DNA of 64,000 nt. It comes from Chrysoperla carnea (taxonomy: Eukaryota; Arthropoda; Insecta; Neuroptera; Chrysopidae). The position numbers were made by a program, and so were the translations under genes. The stretch is from the NCBI RefSeq assembly GCF_905475395.1, contig NC_058337.1:97830368-97894367 (forward strand), written 5' to 3'. Every line of letters begins with the position of its first letter. The first letter of the stretch is position 1. Shown here piece after piece: positions 36,778 to 46,417 of this stretch. Under the pieces are notes generated by a model, which was not told where the DNA came from, made no database searches, and saw only the letters and a list, made by a program, of their open reading frames with translations.

Positions 36778-39724
36778 GTAAGTAAATTATAAATTTAATT
36801 TTTTTTTTCGAAAATTTGTTTCAAATAATTTTTGAAATATTCAAATTGTCAATATTAGTTACCTAGCTTATCTTTTATTAGAAACAATAAAAATTATTTG
36901 TAAAATACATATCATAAATTATTAATTTTAAAATACATAAAAAAAAACTATGGACAAATATTTACAAATAATCCACACCTACAAAAAAAATATGTCTTAG
37001 TTCATATCCTGTGTATTTTTAAAATATTAAATATTTCCTGTGTTCTTCTTTTATGAAAGTGTTAATTTTTTAAGAAAAAAAGCCTGTTTATTTTATTTAA
37101 ATTTCAGGCCTCGAATAAAAGGTGTTCTCAGAAATAATCCAATTGCGGCTGTATATTTATACCAAGATCTAACATCAGCAACTCGTAAAACAGCACCGTG
37201 TTACTGGTTGCGAGCATCACGTCAACAATATACACAGTGTAGACGTGAACCAGGCTTAGCAAATGTTTTAAATGATTCACGTTTTCTTACAATACAACAA
37301 TGTGAAGATCAATTTCGTTACGATAGATGGAACTGTTCGCACAGTAAAAATATGTTCAAAAAAGTTTATCGTGAAACAGCCTTTATGCATGCATTGAATG
37401 CAGCTAGTATTACAACAATGGTTTCTCGTGCTTGTGCTGAAGGTAAATTAAAAAAGTGCCATTGTTCAACTAAAGCAAAGAAAAATAAAATTGATGGGGA
37501 TGATGGTAATTTAGCAGGTAAAATTCAGTTGAACTACTTTTGATAAAAATGGTTTGAAAACATTCGAAAAAAAACCATATTAATGTATATTTTTGTATCT
37601 AGAATATGAATTCATGAAACCTGTTAGTTTTCTTCCAATGTGTGGCTTGGCAAACTCAAAATTTCGATTTTGATGTTATCAAGTGACCCAAAACATTTAT
37701 CTTTATTTATTTCCACCTCTTTAAAAAAATTTTTTTTTTAATTTTAAAAATATTAACATTTTATGAAATATTGGCAAAAGACGAAATAACTTTTTTTAAT
37801 CTTTAGTTGCTTTTTACAAGTTTTTTATGTGCTGACTCTGGAACATTTTTCTAGACATCATTAAGAAACAAATGAGCTATCACACGCATTTTTACCAGAC
37901 ACAAAAGCATCTTTTGTGAGCACAAAAAAACATGTTTTGTGAAATTTTCGATTAATTCGTTACCAATTCAAAATACACATTAATACGGTTTATTGCGAAT
38001 ATTTTTGAATCATTTAATAGAAACTGCATCTCAAAATTTGGAACAAAATGTTCGTTTAATAGGTTTCCACAGAGTGGTCATAATTTATAAAATTGTCAAA
38101 TTCCATCATAGTGCGTAAAATTCTCTCTTTAACCATAAAGAAAAATGTAAATCTATGGATTGGTTTTTAAAACAGACTACCCAGAAAATGCAGAATATGA
38201 ATTCAATCTTCTGGGTAGTCTAATTTAAGATAAATGTATAGGAACCAAACTTGACGTATTTTCACTCAAAACAATAATCACATCAGGTCAAGAGTTAATA
38301 AGGATGGATACCTTCCATCTTCTGTATAGTATACCTTGAGAACCAATCGATCGATTGCATTTCTTTTATCATGTTATGAATAGATAATTTTAGGCCCTTT
38401 CAAATGATGTATAACAAGGTAGGGGTGCCATTTGAAATTTCAGAGTAGGGATGGCTAGGAACGAAGGGGTGAATATAAAAATTTTCTAGGTACCATTTTT
38501 GAACTTCCCATTCAATATCAAAATTAACGTGTTTTCACTCAAAACAATAATCGCATTAGGTCAGGAGTAATTAAGTGTGAAAGAGACTCTTATTACTGTG
38601 TGTGGAAGTTTGACTACCTTTTTTACTTAAAGTAACGATGTAAAGTAACAAACGATTACGAAATCACTGTCTATACATAGTTTTGATAAGCTGTTACTCC
38701 GAAACTATCTGTCTGATAAAAACTGGCTTTATCGCAAATTGTTGAAAATTTAATATGCCTTAATAATAAATACTACATTTTTTTATGAAAAACCTTTATT
38801 TAAAATTTTCGAAATTTTTCTTATTTTTCTGCATGCTCCGGTCGTTGTCAAGGTCGAAAACTTGGACTTAACATTGCCTTTACATTGCAAAAATACCAAG
38901 GTTCACCCCCATTTGATGCAAGGTTCACCCCCTTTTCATGTTTAATTTGGTAAATTGTAAACCTTCCTCATTTTTTATTGTTGGATGTATTGAGGGGCAA
39001 GGGGAATTGCCAACTTTCAATTTTTCTGTATTTAGGTGACAAAACTAAGACCTCGCGCAATAAAAAATTTTAATTTCAAAGTTTTCTTTCTTCAAATAAC
39101 TGGACTATATGTTTTTGGATCGTTTTTTGAAAAATCGCTAAACTGAACTTTAACTATTTGGCAGAAAATAAGTGGAAATGGGGTGGATGTGGTGATAATT
39201 TACAATATGGTCGAAGGTTTGTAAGAAAATTTTTACAATTACGTGCACATTCTGCAGATTTTCAAGAAACAATTTTAAGTCACAATAGTGAAGTTGGTAT
39301 ACGTACCGTTGCGTCTCAAATGCGTGATGTTTGTAAATGTCATGGGGTTTCTGGTTCTTGCTCGATAAAAACATGTTGGCGACGTGTCCCACCACTAATT
39401 ATTACTGCAACACAATTGAAGAAAAAATATCATCGTGCTATGAAATTTGAGTTTGGAAATCGTGCAACCAGACGTGCTGAACCAACAAATAAAAAATGGC
39501 CTAAAGGGCAATTATTGTATTTAGAAAATTCATCAACATTTTGTGCTGTTACACCACATCGAAAATGTTTAAATCGTATGAACTGTGCTACATTATGTTG
39601 TGGTCGAGGATATTATACAAAAATCGTTTATGAGAATCGAAATTGTAATTGTCGTTGGAAGAAAAAATTTGAAATGATATGTGATCAGTGTTCATTTGAA
39701 ATTGAAGAGTTTACTTGTAAATAA
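36704..39724 (+). CDS. Wnt9: Wnt9-subfamily secreted Wnt ligand (three exons, complete)
   Basis: Secreted, lipid-modified glycoprotein ligand expected to bind Frizzled receptors and co-receptors at the surface of receiving cells. Joining 36704-36777, 37108-37517 and 39165-39724 gives 1044 bases, 347 residues plus TAA. Splice phases agree: codon 25 is CG|G and codon 162 is G|AA. Length is normal for the family (about 350-400). Wnt landmarks occur in order: signal peptide, CRREPGLA (69-76), RWNCS (98-102), ACAEG (133-137), WKWGGCGDNL (165-174), CKCHGVSGSC (218-227), TCW (231-233), LCCGRGY (305-311), terminal CK. The CRREPGLA block and YLENSSTFC before the C-terminal cysteines fit Wnt9, including Drosophila Wnt4, better than Wnt1, Wnt5, Wnt6, Wnt7 or Wnt10 as I know them. 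Subfamily assignment is by recall, not a tree. Oddity: the adjacent Cys pair normally preceding the last three cysteines is absent. Confidence 0.93.
37108..37517 (+). other. Wnt9: Wnt9 exon 2: N-terminal Wnt domain
   Basis: The acceptor is TTTAAATTTCAG ending at 37107; the donor is GTAAAA at 37518. The exon encodes residues 26-161 plus one base of codon 162. Cysteines at 56, 69, 90, 101, 134, 142 and 144 match the N-terminal pattern of Wnts. N-glycosylation sequons are visible at N80-D-S and N100-C-S; the second is the conserved RWNCS site. A basic linker (residues 147-152) and an acidic-glycine stretch (154-158) precede the junction. The open frame continues upstream of 37108 and downstream of 37517, but those extra residues are intron read-through. 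Confidence 0.92.
37518..39164 (+). other. Wnt9 intron 2 with diverged direct repeats
   Basis: This 1647-base GT-AG intron holds no exon that I can see. It contains a diverged direct repeat of about 60 bases (38245-38305 and 38517-38580, sharing TTTTCACTCAAAACAATAAT), a short doublet of AAGGTTCACCCCC near 38889-38936, and a 3' fragment of the Helentron-like family near 38645-38686. The GGCTTGG-type patch at 37640 shows no recognisable function. Confidence 0.7.
38645..38686 (+). mobile_element. Helentron-like element, short 3' fragment in Wnt9 intron 2
   Basis: AACAAACGATTACGAAATCA followed by CTGTCTATACATAG matches the segment just upstream of the 3' subterminal repeat in complete copies. The hairpin is missing. 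Confidence 0.45.
39165..39724 (+). other. Wnt9: Wnt9 exon 3: acylation hairpin and C-terminal cysteine-rich domain
   Basis: The acceptor is TATTTGGCAG ending at 39164. The exon carries WKWGGCGDNL, then CKCHGVSGSC in which Ser224 (codon TCT at 39350) aligns with the serine that Porcupine modifies with palmitoleate. It continues with KTCW, a basic stretch (247-275), a sequon at N283-S-S, and cysteines at 288, 296, 302, 306, 307, 322, 324, 334, 337 and 346. In Wnts a Trp-Cys-Cys lies between the C-x-C pair (322/324) and the next cysteine (334). Here the same nine-residue spacing is filled by RWKKKFEMI, with no cysteine. The stop TAA is at 39722-39724. Confidence 0.93.
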
Positions 39725-40185
39725 ATATTTTGAAGGTTTATCATTTTGAATATAGATGTCAGGGAAGAGAAAGTGGATTGAACCTCCACTATTTATTTTG
39801 TAAAGATTTTTGTTTAAAATTTAATATAAAAACATTTTAACGGAACAGAACGTTTATAACATTTTCCTCGATTAAATTTATTTATTGAGTTTCAGGCATA
39901 TGTAAACTTAAAAATATATAACTGCTAAATTTATAAATATATAAGTCACGGAATTCTGACTTATGGATTATCTATTATATTAAAATTGAAAGATTTTGGA
40001 GAAATCTGCATAATCCGAGCGTCTGGCTGTGGTAAGTTCAGTAAATCAAAAAACTTAAGAGCAGATGAATATGATTTTGTTGTATATACACTATATACAC
40101 TCTTATGAACATTTTGCGTCGCGTCTCATAAAAATCAGTATCAGAACGACAAAATTCCAAAGTTAAATGTTTGTCTCCTACCTGA

Positions 40186-40191
40186 AATAAA
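40186..40191 (+). promoter_or_regulatory. Possible Wnt9 polyadenylation signal
   Basis: AATAAA lies about 460 bases after the stop and before the TA-flanked repeat at 40273. Another AATAAA overlaps the stop itself (39720-39725) and is less useful. In DNA this AT-rich such hexamers are common, so the call is positional only. Confidence 0.25.
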
Positions 40192-40272
40192 TGTGACGTT
40201 CCAATATATGGATTTGCTTGTTTCGCTAATCTCGGAAAATTCAGTTTTGATTTTTATGTGATTTTCGCTATA

Positions 40273-40829
40273 CAGGGTGCATTTTTTACTTGGCATATGA
40301 GTGAACTCGAAAAATAAGTTTATTCGAGGAAAATGCTTAATTCCAAAGGCACATTATCTTATACGAATATTGAATTCCATATAAGTTTCACGGTTCAGTT
40401 AAATCCTCCCTTTAATTCATAACTGGCAAACATTAGACAAACACTTTAAATTAGAGAGTTCTTCTTTATACAAGCACAAACATTTTTTGTTAGAAACATT
40501 TTTTTGACCTTAAAGAAACTGCATGTCACAGTTTTTTGCGCGTTTCTTCAATCAATTCGAACAAAAAAAGTATTTTCGAAAAACAAATCACTTTCACTGG
40601 AAAGCTTTTTTCTTTTTATAAGTGACTAGATTCCAGAAAGTGTCCGTCTGTCTGGTACCAGTTATGGAGTGGACTGAGCTTTTCATTAAGCCTGAAAACC
40701 TAAGTTAAGTTTAATGTCTGCGTTTGATGTGCATCTGTAGACCCAACATTTTTAACTTGAAGCAGTTTTATCGATAAAACTTATTTTTCAAGTTTCATGC
40801 ATATGTCAATTTTTCACTCTGACACCCTG
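40273..40829. mobile_element. TA-flanked MITE with CAGGGTG ends
   Basis: TA|CAGGGTG opens and CACCCTG|TA closes a 557-base segment. Inner terminal matches include GCATATGAGTGAACTCGAAAAATAAGTTT against its counterpart near 40770-40800. TA target and CAGGGTG ends suggest Tc1/mariner-type mobilisation. It lies 550 bases after the Wnt9 stop. Confidence 0.7.
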
Positions 40830-41490
40830 TATATAATTTTTATTTTCATGTATATAAAATATTCTTCGATTATTAAATAATCTAATATATTTTGATATAT
40901 CAACAGATCTCTAACAATTCATGATTTGTCCTGTATAAACTAATGTTCGAAAAATTAGTGACTTTTTGTTAAAGAATGTTCCAAAAATGTTCAATTCATA
41001 TACCGTTCGAAATTTGATATCTATGTTCAGTTTAACGCCCTATTATTTACAGTAAGATAATAATTGAAAATGATTTTCTAACTATTACATGCATTGTGTG
41101 TCAAACACATAGAAGAAAAATCTGGTGTGAATGGTGTTAACAGTCACATTACCTCTATAGAGAAACTGTGGTGCGAAACTCACGGCTATATGATATATAG
41201 CGAATCTATGAACAGATATGTTAAATACTTTTGAATCCTATTCGTTGGGTCCGCAGTCTGGGTAGGGTAAGTCAAATCGACGCCAATTTAGGTTCCATAC
41301 CGCAGTAATTAAAAAAGAGGCGATTATCTTTAAAATCAGTACAGTTTGGAAAAGGCAATTTAATGACGAGTGTTCTTAGATATGGTTTCAAGTGTGAGTT
41401 CAGCATTTTCAAATTTTGTAAATTTCACTTGCTATATTAAAAAGAGCCAACGCAACAATTTTGGCAAAATTTGGACCCCGCAATAGTAGA

Positions 41491-41845
41491 TAGGAAAATG
41501 GCTTTCTTTGGACCATTCTGATTAAAAACTCTTATAGTCACAAAACGAGTAGCTTTCGGGCTACTTGATCGCTCGTAGCTCGAAAACGACTCATTGAAAA
41601 GTTTTGTGGCCATGAGAGTTTTTAACAGAACGATCTGAAGCATATTTTTAGGGCATTTTGAAGAAGTTTCACAGGAAGCCATTTTCCTAATCATGTTTTA
41701 ATAGATACTATATTATATTCGTAGTTTTGATCGCCCGTAGCTCGAAAACTACTCGTTAAATATTTTTGCGGCCGTGAGAGCTTTTGACTAGAATGATCCA
41801 AAGAACATTTTAAGGTGGCAAAGTTTCACAGAAAATCATTTTCCC
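41491..41845. repeat. Three-unit local repeat: one inverted, two direct (period 162)
   Basis: GATCGCTCGTAGCTCGAAAA (41567) and GATCGCCCGTAGCTCGAAAA (41729) begin direct units that share TTTTGYGGCCRTGAGAG and TTTCACAG..ATTTTCC. The stretch 41491-41562 (AGGAAAATGGCTT, AAAAACTC, CGGGCTAC) is the same unit inverted. The 85-residue - strand frame here is a shadow. Confidence 0.65.
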
Positions 41846-44800
41846 TTGTGGGGTCTTTTATGTTTGCAATTCCAATGTGATTATATAATTAACTTTTTCG
41901 TTTTAAAGGGGCACAAAAAATGAAAGACGCTTCGTAAAGGATCAGGAAAAACAACGTTCAAACCAAATAATTTGTATATACATAAGTTAGTGGCTCAAGC
42001 TTACATGTATACAGAGGTAAAAGTATCGAAGTACAGTGAAATGAAAGCTGTTGGGTTGTGTTGTTTGTTTGCTACTCTAGTAACCTACCATCGCCTCTCA
42101 TAACCACCATAAAGCAACATAGAATTTTGTGTTATACAGCTCAACGTAGTATAGTCAGATCAATACAACCAACCATATATGTAGTATTAAATGTGGCGGG
42201 AAAAATCTCTGAAATACTATTTAAGTATTTTATTCATCATACAGTTAAAATTGATATGACGTTATTGTCAAGAATGGTATTATCTTAAACAAAATAAATT
42301 TACAGATTTGATCAGTAAAATACGTATCATGTCAATCGAAGTTCGGTGTATGACCGATGTATGAAGTGTGCAGGCGGTTATTAATTTTTTTCATAATTAA
42401 CCTTTGAACCACAAAACTCCGTGTTGGAGGGAAGTAATAATAATTGGTTTCTTTGACAGGATTACAAAACACTCGAAATTAAATAATAATTCAACATTAA
42501 AATAATAATTTTATATAAAGTTGAATAAATCTAGCGGATTTTAATAATGAATTCGATAAATTTTTCCAAATCGCTAATTTTTTTTATATGTTTCTTTTGT
42601 TAAAAAACAAAAAAGGAGTTTGTCGGCTCTATAATGATCCGCGTGACTTTCTGCCGGCGGTTTTATCTCTACAAAATTGTCAAATTAGAATTTGTTTTCG
42701 GGAATAAAATTTTTTTTCCTTTTAGTTTTGAAATATTTCGGTTCATAATCAGTTCTGTCAATCCTGTCAATAATATAATACATAATTAATAATATAAAAC
42801 AGGTCATTCAATTGAGTCAAGAAAGAAAAGTAATATCAACCACCCACCCCTCCCCCAAGTTTTGGAGGATATCAGTTTCAGATTACGTATATTTCAAAAA
42901 TGCAAAAAGAACGTGTCTTCCGTGAGATGTTAGCAAAAAACGCTCATAGCTTTTTCACGAGACCATAAGAGATTTGAAAATTGGTTTTATCTTCGATTTG
43001 TTGGTCTATAGGTCAAAACTTCATACCAACCAAGTCTGATAAAATTTAGAGAGTGGAAAAAGTGAAATTCAACACAATAGAAGGCATAATAAAGCAATAA
43101 CTTATAACAAAAAACGGAAACTTTCTCTTAACTTTCTATCCCTATAAGTCCGGAGAAAAGCTCCTTAAACCTCAAAGTATAAAATTGCAAAATAATTTAG
43201 TTTAATGTTGACTTGTATATTTACATTGCAGTTTTTAGATGTAACTATTTATTTAAATGTTCAGTAATTGTAACCTGACTTGCATGTTAAAAATAATCTC
43301 AAATATGTAATTATTTTTAACTTGTACATTAATAGTATTTTTAACTTATATGTTACAGAAAAATAAAGCTTTGTGTGCTTTATGTTTTAAAGTTAAATTG
43401 AATTTATTAATCAGCACAGACTATAATTATATATAACACGGTGGTTTCACTTTAACATAAATACTTTTAAATGCTTTGCGTTTAAAAGCTGTCTAGTGAA
43501 AAAACTTTTACATTTTATGGTCAACATGATTATTTTATAAAAACTTACTAATCCTAAAATGTAACAGATTTTATTTCAAAAAAATTGGTGTTTGGCACCA
43601 AAAAAGTAAAATCCAAAAAATATTTTAAGTGTATCGGAATGGCAACCTGTATGCCAAATTTGGTAAAGAAAACCAACCCAACAAAACTAACGCTTTCTCA
43701 AGATCTCTCTAATGGCCACTTTGATGCTCAATACAAATTAAATGTTTTGTCCTGAATGGCTGATTGACTGACTGACTGACTGACTGACTGACGGATCAAC
43801 ACACAGCCTGAACTGCTGATTGTAGGTATCTGAAACTTGGAGGGTAGAAAAGTTTGTATGCGACAACTCGATTCTCTGATCCAATCTGATCCAAATACGA
43901 AGAAGTGTTTTGTATTTTATTGAAACTCATCGCCTAACGGGGTATAAAAAGTAGAAAAGTAGAAAGCTATTACTCCTGTCACCTCGCGGCACCACTATTT
44001 CGAATGCTGCTAAGTTTACCAGTATTAAACCACAGAAAATGTGGAAGAAATATCCTCGTTAAGAAAGACAAAAATATTCGTGCTGGTAGAATTTGTACAA
44101 AGATTACTTTGGATAGAGGGATATTTTTCATGCATTGACCTTAGATAGAGTGGAAATCTCTGAGTGTATTTTCTACTCAAGTGACTATTATGTTAGATAT
44201 AGCGTTCCGTAAGTAATGTTGCTGATGTTTGAACTGTAACACCCGCTACTTTAGTCGAGAGATATTTTCCACAAGTACAGAGTCTTTTGGCGAAATATTA
44301 AATTAGTTGTATGCACTGGAATCTTACACTTTTAGAAAATTTTCATACAAACGTATCTCGCCCGAAATTGTTAATTCGTATTTATTCTTTGTTTCGATTT
44401 CAAAGTCAATTTTGCTAAACATATTAACAATAAACATAAAATTTTAATCACAAGCAATCTAAAAAAAAAAACCAATCTTTCCCATCATAAAAAATATAAA
44501 CATTTTATCTACAATAATATGTTTTCAGTGAACAATTTTCGTATTTTCCATCCCTCTTTATCATATACAGTAGAATGTTTGGGGGCGAATTTCTATATGA
44601 ACATTTTGTTCAGTAGCCGATGATATTCAGACGTGAAGATAACATATATTGTTGGATGAAATATTTCTTCTTCTACTACTAAAAACATATTATTGTTATG
44701 AAACTAATTGTTGTGTCATAAATGTGAAATTTTCATATCATATTTGATTTTAAAAAAAATGGTTGAACGAACTGAAATGTCGTGTTTGTTTCTTTTTTTA

Positions 44801-45141
44801 ATATAATTTTTCTAAAGGGTTTTTATTTGGTTTTATATATATTTTTTAATGACATACAACAGTTTTGGGATAATAAAAATGTGAAGTATTTGTTTATTTT
44901 GATTAATTAAGATAATCAAGTGAATTTTTAAGTGACCAATTTCTTGGAAGTTTTGCGTTTAATTGGAGTGGTGAGTATTATCCATTGTAATTTATAAAAA
45001 CAAAATCTATAAGAATATCATGAATTAAAAAGTGTCTTTGTTTGTTGGTTGATTATCTTGTTTGTATTGTTTTCCATGCGGAAAAATGGACGTTGATTCG
45101 CATCAGAAATAATTGGAAATATGAAGAGTAAGATAGAATAT
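41846..45141. other. Intergenic DNA downstream of Wnt9
   Basis: Apart from the (TGAC)n repeat at 43660, no structure is supported. Frame 42058-42288 has no domain. Confidence 0.55.
43660..43955 (+). repeat. Dispersed repeat with (TGAC)n core
   Basis: (TGAC)n at about 43764-43792, then GGATCAACACACAGCCTGAA, CTGATTGTAGGTATCTGAAA and a close ATCGCCTAACGGGGTATAAA. This block is known from repeats in many arthropod genomes; class unknown. Confidence 0.5.
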
Positions 45142-45715
45142 TTTTTTATACCATGTATATATGAAATATATCTAGGTATACCAGGTTTAGTTCCAAGTTA
45201 GTAACGCATAAAAATATTGAACAAAATTTTGGTATAGGTGTTCATAAAATCATCTAATTAGTCCATTTTCGGTTGTCTGTCCGGTCGTCCGTCCGTCTGT
45301 CAATACGACAACTCAAAAACGAAAAGAGATATCTAACTGAAATATAGCGTGTTCAGGACGTAAAGAGTAAGAAATGACGAGAGCGAGTTCGTAACTGAGC
45401 AACAAAGGTCCAGGTTCTGGATCCTTAGAATCCATCTTGTAAACCGTTAGAGAACAAAAGTTTAATTGTAAAAAATATTCCTTATAAAAAAATAAACAAC
45501 TTTTGTTTGAAACACTTTTTCGTAACAATCACTGTTTATCCGTGGTGCGGGCGCAGATTAGCTTAGAAACATTATATAGTATGTATTATATACAGGTATA
45601 CCTATTGTTTGTGTTTGTGTATATTTATCTTTCTTTACTTGCATGACGAATGCGTAATCATGTTCATACATAGTATTTCAACCATTTACTCAACCAATTG
45701 TTTGTTTTCACTAGT
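45142..45715 (+). mobile_element. Helentron-like element, copy K, complete, with a CTAG end
   Basis: 5' TTTTTTTATACCATG, a mixed GTCTGTCCGGTCGTCCGTCC tract near 45276-45300, the ACTCAAAAACGAAAAGAGAT block, TTTATCCGTGG, CATACATAGTATTTCAACCA, a diverged hairpin, then TTTTCACTAG|T. The last four bases are CTAG, the canonical Helitron terminus, where other copies have CTTG. Confidence 0.82.
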
Positions 45716-46282
45716 TTCTGAAAAGAAATCTGATGTCTTTAAGAAGCATATTATAATAAATAGCTAATTTTATATTTGAAATAGCATTTCACTTATCAGT
45801 GCTTCCACTTAGTAAACTAGATTCTATGGTAAAGGATAAATAGTGGCTGTTTATGGGCATATTTCCAATCTATTTGGAAAAAAAAATATATCCTTATGTT
45901 GAAATCGTAAAAAAAATGAGTCCCTTTCACTTTAATACGGTATTCACACGAGCTTTTACAATATCGTATAAGAGAAACTTTTACATAAAGTATCTTAAAC
46001 ATAGGCAGGTATTTATAATTAATTGGAAAAAAACCAATTCATTAATTTATAGATGATTATTTAATTATTATTATTATTACTAAACGAATTTTTTCTATAA
46101 ATTATATATAATTTAATGCATTATTTTATTCATAGATATATAATAGGTATTATCTAGGAAAATCGGTAAAAAGTACGCATTTCTCAAGATAATGCGTTTC
46201 CTTTAATAAGCGAATTGCCGAAGGAAATGGCGCGATTGCTTTTAATAGCTGTCAAAAATGACTATCGTTAAAATTTATATAT

Positions 46283-46417
46283 TTTACTCAAATCTGACTT
46301 AAATTTCGACCGCTAGATACATACACACATGTATGTATGCGTGTAGGTATTTATCTATACATTTATATATGTGTAAGCTCTCTAGCGGTCGCAATTTAAG
46401 TCCGATTTGAATAAAAT
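46283..46417. mobile_element. Short MITE with 33-bp inverted repeats
   Basis: ACTCAAATCTGACTTAAATT..CGACCGCTAGA pairs with TCTAGCGGTCGCAATTTAAG..TCCGATTTGAAT. The loop carries ACATACACACATGTATGTAT. Confidence 0.75.

Noticed and set aside
37040..37107. N-terminal extension of the Wnt9 exon 2 frame
   Set aside because: Intron sequence before a clear AG acceptor; exon 1 supplies the true signal peptide.
39158..39164. Start of Wnt9 exon 3 at a TTG codon
   Set aside because: It is the intron acceptor region (TTTGGCAG); the exon begins at 39165 and joins exon 2 in phase.
43764..43792. CRISPR-like or regulatory tandem repeat
   Set aside because: Simple (TGAC)n microsatellite within a dispersed repeat; no spacer structure anywhere in the window.
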